Below, piece after piece: positions 21,590-29,763 of a stretch of DNA of 40,848 nucleotides (positions are counted from its first letter, which is position 1; each line of letters begins with the position of its first letter). This DNA is from a virus. The stretch lies in the IMG/VR virus record IMGVR_UViG_3300031963_000348, positions 1 through 40,848 of that record; one strand, given 5' to 3'. A program made the translations under genes and the position numbers. The notes beneath the pieces are model-generated. The model saw only the letters and a program-made list of their open reading frames with translations. It made no database searches and was not told the DNA's origin.

Positions 21590-23039
21590 GCAAATAGAGG
21601 AGTTATTAAAGAGGGTATATGAGGGGTCTATTGATCCCTCTACTGATTTACCCGAGGACCTTTATTTGGCTATCGGGAAGCATTTAGAGAAGGGTTTATA
21701 TGCCGGTTATGGCGGAAATATGACTGATTTCGCTTTTGGTGGCACCGATCATGAACTTTTAGACACGCTTCGCAACAATGTTTATTTGTTTTCCGGGGCC
21801 AAGACCTACCAACAATGCAGGGAGATGTCGCAAATGGCTGCTAATTCCAAGAACTTTAAAGAGTTCAAGGAGCAAGCACGCAAGGTTTACGACCAATACA
21901 ATGTAGATTGGCTGAAGGCTGAATACAATACCGCAATAGGCCAAGCAACACAGGCCAACCAATGGAACGATATTGAAGCGGATAAAGAAACATTCCCTTA
22001 CTTACGCTATGTGGCCGTAATGGATAAAAATACGAGTGAGATATGCCGGCCGTTAGATGGCATAACCCTGCCCGTAGATCATCCCCTGTGGAATAAGTAT
22101 AGCCCCTTGAACCACTTTAATTGTCGCTGCATCCTTGAAAAAATTGATAAGTATGAGAAGGTAAAGACCTCATCAGAGGCGAGGGTAAAGTCAGTAACTA
22201 AAGAATTGAATGAAAATGTAGCCCCCGAGTTCAAAATGAATCCGGGTAAAGATGGTTACATATTTTCACCCAAGCACCCATATTTTGAGGTGGCCCCCAA
22301 GGATAAAGATTTCGCCAAGCGCAATTTTGATCTTCCAATACCGCCGCCGCCTATAGATAAAATTGAATTGAAAAACATCAAGGAAGCACCGGGCATTGTT
22401 AAGAGCCTATTTAGGATAACGCAAAATATACCGGTAGATTCGGTATCAGTGCCTATCGTAAATATGAGAAAGGAATTGAGTGAAAAATTGAATCAGTTAA
22501 AATCCCTGCTAAACGAATACGAGATACCTAAATTTTCGGCATATCAAAAAACCCCTCCAAAGGTTATTTTTGAAACAACAAAAAATTATTATGGCCGCGT
22601 AGTTACATCAAGGGTCGGGCCTATATTGGAAATGAATTTTGGAAACACTACCGACCATTATACTGAAAGGCTTTACGATCCAAAGAGCATGATAATAAGA
22701 AGCAAGAGCCGAGTTGATAAAGATAAGAATCTAATTGCCACTACAACACATGAATTTGCGCACGTTTTAGGCGTATATGAAAACAAGGATATTTACGGAA
22801 TGATTGATAGTAAGTACAGTTCATTTTGGGACGGAATAATGAAAAATTTCAGAGCCTACAATAAGGAGTTAAAGGCCACGAGTGGTTTAGCTAATTACAA
22901 CCTATCTTTAGGAAGATATGCCTCCACAAATGCTGATGAATTTTTTGCCGAGGCTTTTACTGAATATAAATTAAGCAGTAACCCCTCCAAGTATGCCAAA
23001 ATAGTGGGAGATTTAGTAGACAAAACCTTCAAAAAATAG
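21573..23039 (+). CDS. MuF minor head protein fused to lethal-factor-like zinc metallopeptidase
   Basis: 488 residues. Residues 1-200 are a MuF-type domain, with QCREMSQMAANSKNFKEFK, YLRYVAVMDKNTSEICRPLDG and the diagnostic SPLNHFNCRC (about 177-186). After a linker with PIPPPPID (255-262), the C-terminal domain has a zincin motif HEFAH (393-397) and a downstream DEFFAEAF (455-462). This pair matches anthrax lethal factor (HExxH with the third ligand in EFFAEAF). MuF fusions with toxin domains are a known class of virion-carried polymorphic toxins. Here the enzyme could be packaged and delivered with DNA, acting in the new host (inference). The catalytic residues look intact. Confidence 0.85.
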   Translation: MNYTDKQIEELLKRVYEGSIDPSTDLPEDLYLAIGKHLEKGLYAGYGGNMTDFAFGGTDHELLDTLRNNVYLFSGAKTYQQCREMSQMAANSKNFKEFKEQARKVYDQYNVDWLKAEYNTAIGQATQANQWNDIEADKETFPYLRYVAVMDKNTSEICRPLDGITLPVDHPLWNKYSPLNHFNCRCILEKIDKYEKVKTSSEARVKSVTKELNENVAPEFKMNPGKDGYIFSPKHPYFEVAPKDKDFAKRNFDLPIPPPPIDKIELKNIKEAPGIVKSLFRITQNIPVDSVSVPIVNMRKELSEKLNQLKSLLNEYEIPKFSAYQKTPPKVIFETTKNYYGRVVTSRVGPILEMNFGNTTDHYTERLYDPKSMIIRSKSRVDKDKNLIATTTHEFAHVLGVYENKDIYGMIDSKYSSFWDGIMKNFRAYNKELKATSGLANYNLSLGRYASTNADEFFAEAFTEYKLSSNPSKYAKIVGDLVDKTFKK

Positions 23040-23042
23040 TAT

Positions 23043-23225
23043 ATGGAATCTATTAATCTGATTTGTTTTAATTGTAAATGGTTTGGAGATACCGAAGATG
23101 GGGGCGGCTGCAAGGCTTTCCCCGATGGCATCCCCAATGAAATATTGTCCGGAGAAAATAAACATAAAAAACCCCTGCCCGACCAAGATAACAAAATTGT
23201 TTACGAGCCAATAAAACAAGACTAA
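23043..23225 (+). CDS. Small cysteine-containing phage protein next to MuF
   Basis: 60 residues, MESINLICFNCKWFGDTEDGGGCKAFPDGIPNEILSGENKHKKPLPDQDNKIVY. Three cysteines (CxxC plus GGC) suggest metal binding. The CKAFPDGIPxxIxxGxxxH motif recurs in small phage proteins encoded after MuF-type genes. The TAG of the MuF gene is in frame with this start, three bases apart. An immunity or chaperone function for the MuF toxin is possible but unproven. Confidence 0.6.
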   Translation: MESINLICFNCKWFGDTEDGGGCKAFPDGIPNEILSGENKHKKPLPDQDNKIVYEPIKQD

Positions 23226-23581
23226 TGACACCTATACAATTAAAAACCTTCATGAGTGAGGTATATGCTCAAATTAGGCATCTGCATCACATAGCACCCA
23301 ACATTCCGGTCCACGAAATACTCGGTAAATTTTATTCTGAATGGGATAGCCTGTCCGATGATTTCATTGAAACATTTTCCGGTGCATACGGCGATATACA
23401 TGGCTCAATGCTTTTTTCCGTTACCGATCCAATGGAGCCCATTGATTATATCAAGGCTGCAAAGAATACGCTAATTGATGCGCAAGCACTATGCGTTAAT
23501 GATCCGGATTTACTCAACATTTTGGCCGATATGATAGGCCTGTGTGACCATTCCATTTACCTCTTAAACCGGGCATACTAA
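23225..23581 (+). CDS. Helical protein, possibly DUF5856/ferritin-like
   Basis: 118 residues predicted as a four-helix bundle: LKTFMSEVYAQIRHLHHIAPNIPVHEILGKFYSEWDSLSDDFIETFSGAYGDIHG, then DYIKAAKNTLIDAQALCVNDPDLLNILADMIGLCDHSIYLLNRAY. The LHH...HxxLGKFYxxWDSLxDxFIETFxG pattern recalls DUF5856 proteins of other phages. It starts by overlap with the preceding stop. Possible virion or head-assembly factor; function uncertain. Confidence 0.5.
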   Translation: MTPIQLKTFMSEVYAQIRHLHHIAPNIPVHEILGKFYSEWDSLSDDFIETFSGAYGDIHGSMLFSVTDPMEPIDYIKAAKNTLIDAQALCVNDPDLLNILADMIGLCDHSIYLLNRAY

Positions 23582-23859
23582 TGTACAACTATAGCAAATT
23601 TCAAGCAAGCGGAAACAAGGCCATTGACTTTTGTGCTAATCTGATCGGGTGCGCAAGGGCCAATAACCTATCACCCAAGGCTCTGCATCTTCAAAAGCAA
23701 TACTACGAATGGTTCAAGTCCGGAGTTCAGACTTATCTTGATCGTTCATTAGAGGAAGGTGAGTTGATGCAGTTTGACGGCGTAGATATTGAATTGGGAA
23801 GCAAGTTCCAATCCAAGCCGGTTGTCATTGAATACTATCCAAGCACCATTGAGGCATGA
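23581..23859 (+). CDS. Small structural-operon protein of unknown function
   Basis: 92 residues, MYNYSKFQASGNKAIDFCANLIGCARANNLSPKALHLQKQYYEWFKSGVQTYLDRSLEEGELMQFDGVDIEL. The N-terminal half is helical, the C-terminal half has short strands. It overlaps both neighbours (by 1 and 4 bases) between the MuF region and the tail-completion genes. Probably a head or connector accessory. No family recognised. Confidence 0.55.
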   Translation: MYNYSKFQASGNKAIDFCANLIGCARANNLSPKALHLQKQYYEWFKSGVQTYLDRSLEEGELMQFDGVDIELGSKFQSKPVVIEYYPSTIEA

Positions 23860-24311
23860 GTAAACTGAACTTTGATAAGGTAATTAAGAAATTTGATAAG
23901 CTAAAGCAAGATTTGCCGAAGGTATTGGCAAACGATGCGGTACGCTACTTTAATCAAAGTTTTGTTAAAGGTGGGTGGGATGGCCAATCTTGGAAGGTCC
24001 CCGATAGGAAGATACCCGGCACCTATGCCTACAAGTACCCCAAGAAGGGGGCGAGCCGCCGGCACACACGCGCTACCCTTGTTGAATCCGGTGCTTTAAG
24101 GCGCGCAGTAGCAACATCAGTAAAGCGAGTATCATTTTCAAGTATTAAATTTATGGTAGCATTACCCTACGCCGCCATACATAATGAGGGGTTGCAGATG
24201 AAATATGGGGGCAGGATGCCTAAACGCAAATTTATGGGGGATAGTCCACAATTACGTAATTTGCAAAGAAGGAAAATTAAAAACGCAATACAAGCAATAT
24301 GGCAGGCATAA
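23856..24311 (+). CDS. Phage virion morphogenesis protein (Mu gpG/tail completion-like)
   Basis: 151 residues. Motifs: FNQSFVKGGWDGQSWKVPDR, TLVESGALRRAVATSVKRVSFSSIKFMVALPYAAIHNEGLQMKYGGRMPKRKFMGDSPQL. The F-x-x-x-GxxW, LxxSGxLRxS and YAxIHNEG...PxRxFMG series is the signature of the phage virion morphogenesis family (HK97 gp10-like), which joins head and tail. It overlaps the next gene by 13 bases. Confidence 0.8.
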   Translation: MSKLNFDKVIKKFDKLKQDLPKVLANDAVRYFNQSFVKGGWDGQSWKVPDRKIPGTYAYKYPKKGASRRHTRATLVESGALRRAVATSVKRVSFSSIKFMVALPYAAIHNEGLQMKYGGRMPKRKFMGDSPQLRNLQRRKIKNAIQAIWQA

Positions 24312-24856
24312 AAGAAGCGATACAATCACTACTTACCAAGTGCGAAGCCATAGACGGAATTGCGCACGTAAGGATATGGAATAACCAACTTAACTACGAG
24401 ATAGATGGGCAAATATACGACTTTCCCAAGCCGGCCATCTTCATTGAAACACAAATACCTAATTTATTTGTCCCTTTAGGCGGTGGTTACTCTCAATCCG
24501 ATGTGTATTTCAACATTCACATTGTCCATGAGCAGTTTGATGCCGGCTACGGCACTTTTGAGCAGAATATAGATGTATTTGATTTAAGGGCCAAAGTAAT
24601 TGCGGCTCTTAATCTTTTTAAGCCTACGAATTGTACGCCGTTAATGAAATATAGCGAGCAGCAGGACTTTGAGCATACCAACCTATACCACTACCAAATA
24701 TCATGGCTTTGCGGTGTAATAGACGATGCCGGTGTAGATACCTCCAACGATATAACCAAAGACCCTCCAACGGACCTGACTGTTACCGGTAGCGTAGAGG
24801 TAGAAATAGCAAATAATCAAAACGAAAATTACCGCAAAATATGGCACGCTCAATAG
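24299..24856 (+). CDS. Tail terminator-like protein (Mu gp37-like, DUF1834 type)
   Basis: 185 residues: IKEAIQSLLTKCEAIDGIAHVRIWNNQLNYE...FPKPAIFIETQIPNLFVPLGGGYSQSDVYFNIHIVHEQFDAGYGTFEQNIDVFDLRAKVIAALNLFKP, then a region with NLYHYQISWLCGVIDD. This alpha/beta pattern and its position after the morphogenesis protein fit a tail terminator or connector. The call depends on order of genes more than on strong motifs. Confidence 0.55.
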   Translation: MAGIKEAIQSLLTKCEAIDGIAHVRIWNNQLNYEIDGQIYDFPKPAIFIETQIPNLFVPLGGGYSQSDVYFNIHIVHEQFDAGYGTFEQNIDVFDLRAKVIAALNLFKPTNCTPLMKYSEQQDFEHTNLYHYQISWLCGVIDDAGVDTSNDITKDPPTDLTVTGSVEVEIANNQNENYRKIWHAQ

Positions 24857-25683
24857 ATGAAATACAGGCAGCAATTATAACCGATGTTCAAGCGGATTCA
24901 ACCCTTTCCGGGCTGACGAGTACAAGCCGTAGGGCTATTTGGAGGCTTTGGACCTATGTCATAGCCGTTTCCATTAACCTCTTGGAGCAGTTGATGGATA
25001 TATTCAAAACCAATACGGAAAATACAGTCCTGCTTTCTGCACCGCAGACCCCACAATGGCTGCAAGATCGGGTATTCAAGTTCCAATACGATGCCACTGA
25101 TCCCCAAGTATTGCAGATTATTGACCTCATCCCTCAATACGAGGTAGTTGATGAAGATTTGCGTATCGTTACCCGGTGTAGTGTTAAGACCAATATTGCC
25201 GGTTCGGTTACTGTGAAAGTAGCAAAGGGCGAAACGCCGGGACCCTTGAATGGCAGCGAACTTGCTGCCCTGCAAAGTTATGTATCATTGATCGGTGTAA
25301 CCGGTATAGCATATGCGGTTACTTCTACCGATAGCGACAAGATTTTCATACAGGCCGATGTGTAGTATCAAGGTGCATACGCTTCCATTATCCAAACAAA
25401 TGTTATCAATGCAATATTGACTTTTTTGGCTTCCCTTCCCTTTGACGGGTCAATGAAGATTAATGACCTTGAAAGTGCTATGCGAAGCGCAGAGGGGGTT
25501 AATGATGTTGTGTTGAAGAATGTTATTGCGAGGGAGAATGCTACTCCGCTTGCAAGTGGTACATATCTTGTAATCAACAACCAATTTGTAGGCCGCCTGT
25601 GGCCAACAGTTTCCGGTTATATGGTTACTGAAGATACCGCCGGTAGCACCATTTACGATACTCTCACCTTTATACCCGAATAA
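24841..25683 (+). CDS. Baseplate J-like protein interrupted by an in-frame TAG
   Basis: One continuous frame of 280 codons with a single amber codon at 25363-25365 (codon 175). The part before it (MARSIDEIQAAIITDVQADSTLSGLTSTSRRAIWRLW...) and the part after it (LPFDGSMKINDLESAMRSAEGVNDVVLKNVIARE) together give a normal baseplate J-like protein; the family usually has Tyr-Tyr at the site where this gene reads TAG-TAT. The downstream part alone would start at a TTG or at ATG 25453, which lacks the core. Explanations: point mutation in the sampled variant, sequencing error, or readthrough. Baseplate J-like proteins form the wedge that triggers sheath contraction. Confidence 0.75.
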
Positions 25684-26351
25684 TGTCAATCTACGATATA
25701 TCATATACGAATAGGGTTGTTGAGTTACTGCCCCCCGATAAGCGGTATTCAAGGACTGTTGCATGGTTTAAGGCTATCGTCAATCAATTACAATATCTAC
25801 ATACCGATGTGTTAGTTGATTTTCGTACCGGTAGTGATTATCCTATCTACGCGCCGGGCAGTTATAACAAATTTGACCGGGTTATTTATGGTCAATCAGT
25901 ATACGAGAGCCTTTACGATACCAATACCGCAGTCCCTACTGATACCTCCAAATGGAGGCTTTATCAGTTGCACTTTTTGGGTGTAGAAGATCGCCTAAAA
26001 TACAATGGGCAAGTATTAGTACTTGACTATGCTATTAACGATCGCTTTAACACTAACTTCCGGCAGCCGCCTCTCCAAAGTGATATTTACTTCACCATCA
26101 ACACGCCGGCCGTAGATGTATTCATAGTGGGCGGTGATGAATCCAATAGCAGTACAATATTGGAAATGATCAGTAGCGAATATGTGATTAATTCATATTC
26201 CTTTACTGCATTCACAAATTTTGTAATCAATATTCCTGTTGCAGTATATAACGCTTTAAGTACTGACCCTGCAGCAAGAGATAAGATAGTACGTGGATTT
26301 GTTGATGAAATACTCCACGCAGGCCTTAAATACTCAATTCAAACATATTAA
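25683..26351 (+). CDS. Baseplate-region protein following the J-like protein
   Basis: 222 residues: SIYDISYTNRVVELLPPDKRYSRTVAWFKAIVNQLQYLHTDVLVDFRTGSDYPIYAPGSYNKFDRVIYGQSVYESLYDTNTAVPTDTSKWRLY. It starts on the last base of the preceding gene, as tail protein I-type genes do after J. The segment at about 58-92 (GSYNKFDRVIYG...YES...W) repeats the YxxxDxVxYxxxxY...W module seen inserted in the gp36-like connector. C-terminal helices follow. The likely role is to connect baseplate and fibres. Confidence 0.6.
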   Translation: MSIYDISYTNRVVELLPPDKRYSRTVAWFKAIVNQLQYLHTDVLVDFRTGSDYPIYAPGSYNKFDRVIYGQSVYESLYDTNTAVPTDTSKWRLYQLHFLGVEDRLKYNGQVLVLDYAINDRFNTNFRQPPLQSDIYFTINTPAVDVFIVGGDESNSSTILEMISSEYVINSYSFTAFTNFVINIPVAVYNALSTDPAARDKIVRGFVDEILHAGLKYSIQTY

Positions 26352-26354
26352 TAC

Positions 26355-27275
26355 ATGAAAAAAGTAGATTTATCAGCAGTAACTTCCGTTAATGGTTTTC
26401 CTTTCAAGAGTGGAACTATGTCGCATCTCCAAGCGGCCTATCAAGAAGCCATTGCGAGTACAGTCAAGTCAATAATCTTTGGCAGCGTTTATGATCCGGC
26501 CGTAGGATATATCCTGCATGGATGCGTTAACACCGGCGTGGGTAGTAACTATATCATATCAGCCGGAGCCGTATTTTTTAATGGCGAGGTATATCAAGTC
26601 CCGGCGGCAACATTCAGCGTTTCCGGTTCTAATGTACCGGTAGGCGTTATTTCTACAACATATTTTTCGGCAGCCAATGCTGATCCTGTAGCCTTCACCG
26701 ATGGCGTGAGCAGGAACGTGCATGAAATTAGACAAGTAGTATTCCAAGCCGGGTTAAGCGGTAGCGGTGCTTTCAACTATCTTTCCGCAGTAGATATGAG
26801 ATATAAGCCGCAGGGATGCGTGGGTCAAGTTATCATGTGGAAGGCTCCAAGCGGTGATTACAACGATTATTTTGACGGCACCGGACTTGGTGATCATCCA
26901 CTCACTACCGGATGGGCTATTTGTAATGGGTCCAATGGTACTGATAACTTTCAGGGCCGCGTACCTGTGGGCCTTGATACTACCGATTCTGATTTTAACG
27001 TAGTAGGAGAAACGGGCGGTGCAAAAACCCACACTTTGACTGTTACCGAGATGCCGAGCCATAACCACACAGTTACCGATCCCGGCCATACTCACTCATT
27101 TGATGGTGCTACTACTCCGGGCGGTAGTGGTACAGGAGATAGAGATGGCGTGAACGCAACACTTAATACCGCTTCGGCCTTTACCGGAATCACTATTGCT
27201 GCAAATGGCGGTGATGGAGCGCACAACAACTTGCAGCCCTACAAGGTCGCATTATTCATTCAAAGAGTAGCATAA
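26355..27275 (+). CDS. Tail collar/short fibre protein
   Basis: 306 residues. The C-terminal domain is a phage tail-collar fold: GCVGQVIMWKAPSGDYNDYF...GWAICNGSNGTDNFQGRVPVGLDT, then GGAKTHTLTVTEMPSHNHTVTDPGHTHSFDG, and the family ending NNLQPYKVALFIQRVA. The HNH...HTH histidines typically coordinate metal. Residues 1-155 are a beta-rich attachment and shaft region. It follows the baseplate genes, so it is likely a short fibre or receptor-contact protein. Confidence 0.8.
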   Translation: MKKVDLSAVTSVNGFPFKSGTMSHLQAAYQEAIASTVKSIIFGSVYDPAVGYILHGCVNTGVGSNYIISAGAVFFNGEVYQVPAATFSVSGSNVPVGVISTTYFSAANADPVAFTDGVSRNVHEIRQVVFQAGLSGSGAFNYLSAVDMRYKPQGCVGQVIMWKAPSGDYNDYFDGTGLGDHPLTTGWAICNGSNGTDNFQGRVPVGLDTTDSDFNVVGETGGAKTHTLTVTEMPSHNHTVTDPGHTHSFDGATTPGGSGTGDRDGVNATLNTASAFTGITIAANGGDGAHNNLQPYKVALFIQRVA

Positions 27276-27277
27276 CT

Positions 27278-27481
27278 ATGTGTGATAAAAGTAGTTCCCA
27301 TCTTCGCAAGGTGCAGGGTTACTTAAAACCAAAATTGCACCCCCTCTTTGAGGGATTCGTAAATGCCAACGAGGTAAGCGAATCTACGGCCCTAAATATG
27401 ATCGTTAGGGATTTCTTTAACCGGGTCCCCGAAAGGGAAAGAATGGACTATTTGCGGCGTTCAAGGGATAAAAATAAGTAA
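27278..27481 (+). CDS. Small protein, possibly ribbon-helix-helix
   Basis: 67 residues: MCDKSSSHLRKVQGYLKPKLHPLFEGFVNANEVSESTALNMIVRDFFNRVPERERMDYLRR. A strand-helix-helix pattern, LKPKLHPLFEGFVNANEVSESTALNMIVRDFF, resembles CopG/ribbon-helix-helix proteins with the SESxALNxIVxxFF motif. It is Arg/Lys-rich at the end. It lies two bases after the collar gene. It may be a regulator of late genes or a structural accessory. Confidence 0.5.
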   Translation: MCDKSSSHLRKVQGYLKPKLHPLFEGFVNANEVSESTALNMIVRDFFNRVPERERMDYLRRSRDKNK

Positions 27482-27525
27482 TTTACTTTCAAAACCCCTC
27501 CAACCCTGCTATCTAATTTCAATTT

Positions 27526-28635
27526 ATGAATCCTTTCAGTTACGTAGTTAATCCCAATGTTGATGAGCCAATAATGTTATTGGACAAGCACATTGGCTTT
27601 GATGAGCAGGAAGGTCATGGCGTAGATGGTTCCCTGTTTGTTAGGGAACTGATGATGTTAGACCAAATGGGCAAAAAGTCCATTAAGGTTTGGATTAATA
27701 GTCCCGGTGGCATCGTAATGGATGGCTACAACATCTACAACGCTATTCTCAAAACCAAAACCAAGGTAGATACCATTTGCGTAGGTATCGCCGCAAGCAT
27801 AGCCGCAGTAATATTCCAAGCCGGCCGCCGCAGGGTGATGAATGAATATGCTCTCCTTATGTACCATAACCCATACGGGGGAGGTTCAGACGAACTGAAG
27901 AAAATGAGGGTAAGCATAGCCAAAATGATCGCCGGCCGTACTAATACTACTGACGAGGATGTACTGAAGATGATGGATAAGACAACGTGGATTTCCGCAA
28001 CCGATGCGCTGATGAGTGGCTTTGCGGATGAGATAGAGGTAAGTGCCGATTTCAACAAGAAGCACAAAAACACTTCCGATGCAAAGGCCATGTGGAGGGA
28101 ATCAGCGCAAGTACTCAATAGCATTTTTAATCAAAAATCAATAAACATGTCAAAAGTTGCTAATAAGTTAGGGTTGAATCCCGAAGCAAGCGAAGAAAGC
28201 ATCTTGGCTGAAGTAAGCCGTATCGTAGACAAGGCTTCCGAAATGGAGGACAAAATGTCTAAAATGCAAAACGAATACGCTGAAGCCAAGGCCAAGTGCG
28301 ATGAGTTGGAGAATGCTCTCAACGAAATGAAGAAGAAAGCCGAAGATGAAGCCGAAGCTAAAGCCAAGGCCGAAGCCGAAGCCAAGCACGAAAAGGCCAA
28401 GAACATGATTGAGGGCTTTGTAAAGGCCGGTAAAATCAAGAATGAATCAGCAGAAAAATGGATCGCCCAAGCAGAGGTTGACTTTGATGGCATCAAAAAC
28501 CTACTTGAAGAACTGCCTACTACAAAGGCTGCCAACAAGATGGAAAATGCACAAGGTTCTGTAACCGAAGCAGAATTGACCGGCGTTATCGCAAGGACAA
28601 TGGCCGATGCAAGGAACAAATTCAAACTTAATTAA
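27526..28635 (+). CDS. ClpP-like head maturation protease with fused scaffold
   Basis: 369 residues. Residues 1-170 are a ClpP-type serine protease fold with WINSPGGIVMDGYNIYNAI, the nucleophile Ser91 in GIAASIAAVIF, and His114 in LLMYHNPYGGG; the Asp lies further on. The rest is scaffold-like: a long charged coiled coil (SEMEDKMSKMQNEYAEAKAKCDELENALNEMKKKAEDEAEAKAKAEAE, about 240-290) and a C-terminal region. Protease-scaffold fusion is common in phages. An internal in-frame ATG at 28147 would produce scaffold alone. The protein is directly before the capsid gene. Confidence 0.85.
   Translation: MNPFSYVVNPNVDEPIMLLDKHIGFDEQEGHGVDGSLFVRELMMLDQMGKKSIKVWINSPGGIVMDGYNIYNAILKTKTKVDTICVGIAASIAAVIFQAGRRRVMNEYALLMYHNPYGGGSDELKKMRVSIAKMIAGRTNTTDEDVLKMMDKTTWISATDALMSGFADEIEVSADFNKKHKNTSDAKAMWRESAQVLNSIFNQKSINMSKVANKLGLNPEASEESILAEVSRIVDKASEMEDKMSKMQNEYAEAKAKCDELENALNEMKKKAEDEAEAKAKAEAEAKHEKAKNMIEGFVKAGKIKNESAEKWIAQAEVDFDGIKNLLEELPTTKAANKMENAQGSVTEAELTGVIARTMADARNKFKLN
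28147..28635 (+). CDS. Nested scaffold protein (internal start of the protease gene)
   Basis: 162 residues, MSKVANKLGLNPEASEESILAEV and so on, in frame with the protease gene. The ATG follows an ATAAAC context like others in this phage and falls exactly at the protease-scaffold boundary, as in lambda C/Nu3. It would supply extra scaffold for capsid assembly. Expression from this start is inferred, not shown. Confidence 0.5.
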   Translation: MSKVANKLGLNPEASEESILAEVSRIVDKASEMEDKMSKMQNEYAEAKAKCDELENALNEMKKKAEDEAEAKAKAEAEAKHEKAKNMIEGFVKAGKIKNESAEKWIAQAEVDFDGIKNLLEELPTTKAANKMENAQGSVTEAELTGVIARTMADARNKFKLN

Positions 28636-28657
28636 TTAACAATAAAAACAGAAAAAA

Positions 28658-29716
28658 ATGCCTGAAGCATTAAATATCCAAGACACATCATGGTCCGGTC
28701 CTGCCGCGAGTTACATGATCACACGCGCCGTAGTAGGTGCTGAAACAATTGAGAGTGGGTCAATTTATGTGGAAGATGGAATCCGCAAAAAGAAGACCAT
28801 CCCACGCATTGAGGTATCAAACTTCATGCAAAAACGCCAAGCCACTCCAACCTCCAAGGGAAGCGTTGATGTAGATGGTCGCGTTCTGAATCCACAGGAC
28901 CTCATGATGTATTATGAGTTCAACCCAAGGGATTATGAGCAACACTTTTATGCAGAGCAACTTCAGCCTAAACTTTTGGGTAGGGAATTGCCTGTTACCG
29001 CAGAGAACTTCATGATGATGCAGACAATGAAGCGTTTGAATGAGTTTTTTGAATATGCTATTTGGAGAAGCCGCGTAGATTACGATCCATCCGGAGCAGC
29101 AGTATTGCCTTCAGCTAAAGGCGATGCATCAAGCGGTACCCCTCTTTATGATACTGACGGCGTTCCTGCCCTGTATTATTTTGATGGGTTGATTAAAAAA
29201 TTGTTGGATGCAGTTTCTGATCCAAACTACCCAACCATCGCAGTAAGCGCACCCAAGACCCTCGTAGCAGGCACCGCCGGTGTAGGTGAGGAGAACATTG
29301 GTGATGCTTTCTTGAGATGCTATAAGTTGGTTCCACAGGCTTTACTTTACAAGTATGGAGCCGGTGGCCTTCGCTTTATCATCAGCAAAAAGACCCAACA
29401 GGTTTACGAAGAATGGCTGACTACAACTGCCATTTACAAGAACAACGACTATACCGAGAAAGGTATCAATCGTTACAAGGGTTATGATGTTCAGCCATTG
29501 GCCGGTGTACCCGATAACACAATTATCGTATGTATCGCCAAGCCGGACATTGATTCCAATATGTGGCTTGGTATCAATAGCACCGAGGATAACCAACTTC
29601 AGTTGATGAGGCTCCAAAACAATTCTGAATTGTTCTTTGTAAAAGGACTTTTCAAAATGGATACCCAAGTTGGATTCCCTGACCAAGTTGTATTGTACAC
29701 TACATTAACCGCGTAA
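28658..29716 (+). CDS. Major capsid protein
   Basis: 352 residues: MPEALNIQDTSWSGPAASYMITRAVVGAETIESGSIYVEDGIRKKKTIPRIEVSNFMQKRQATPTSKGSVDVDGRVLNPQDLMMYYEFNPRDYEQHF, with later YEEWLTTTAIYKNNDYTEKGINRYKGYDVQPLAGVPDNTIIVC. This is the pattern of capsid proteins of Bacteroidota phages of the Mu-like head type. It follows the protease-scaffold gene and precedes a strong terminator, consistent with high expression. Length fits an HK97-fold capsid protein. Confidence 0.85.
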   Translation: MPEALNIQDTSWSGPAASYMITRAVVGAETIESGSIYVEDGIRKKKTIPRIEVSNFMQKRQATPTSKGSVDVDGRVLNPQDLMMYYEFNPRDYEQHFYAEQLQPKLLGRELPVTAENFMMMQTMKRLNEFFEYAIWRSRVDYDPSGAAVLPSAKGDASSGTPLYDTDGVPALYYFDGLIKKLLDAVSDPNYPTIAVSAPKTLVAGTAGVGEENIGDAFLRCYKLVPQALLYKYGAGGLRFIISKKTQQVYEEWLTTTAIYKNNDYTEKGINRYKGYDVQPLAGVPDNTIIVCIAKPDIDSNMWLGINSTEDNQLQLMRLQNNSELFFVKGLFKMDTQVGFPDQVVLYTTLTA

Positions 29717-29722
29717 TCATCA

Positions 29723-29746
29723 TAGGTAGGCCTTCGGGCCTACTTA
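29723..29746 (+). terminator. Intrinsic terminator after the capsid gene
   Basis: GTAGGCC (29726-29732), a TTCG tetraloop and GGCCTAC (29737-29743), with further flanking pairs. The tail that follows (CTTTAAAAATT) is only moderately T-rich. Confidence 0.7.
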
Positions 29747-29763
29747 CTTTAAAAATTATAACA

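Noticed and set aside
23037-23045. Readthrough of the MuF TAG into the next gene, or TAG recoding of the genome
   Set aside because: The TAG is in frame with the next start, but several other genes end in TAG with clear downstream starts. No suppressor tRNA is visible. Kept only as an open question for the baseplate amber.
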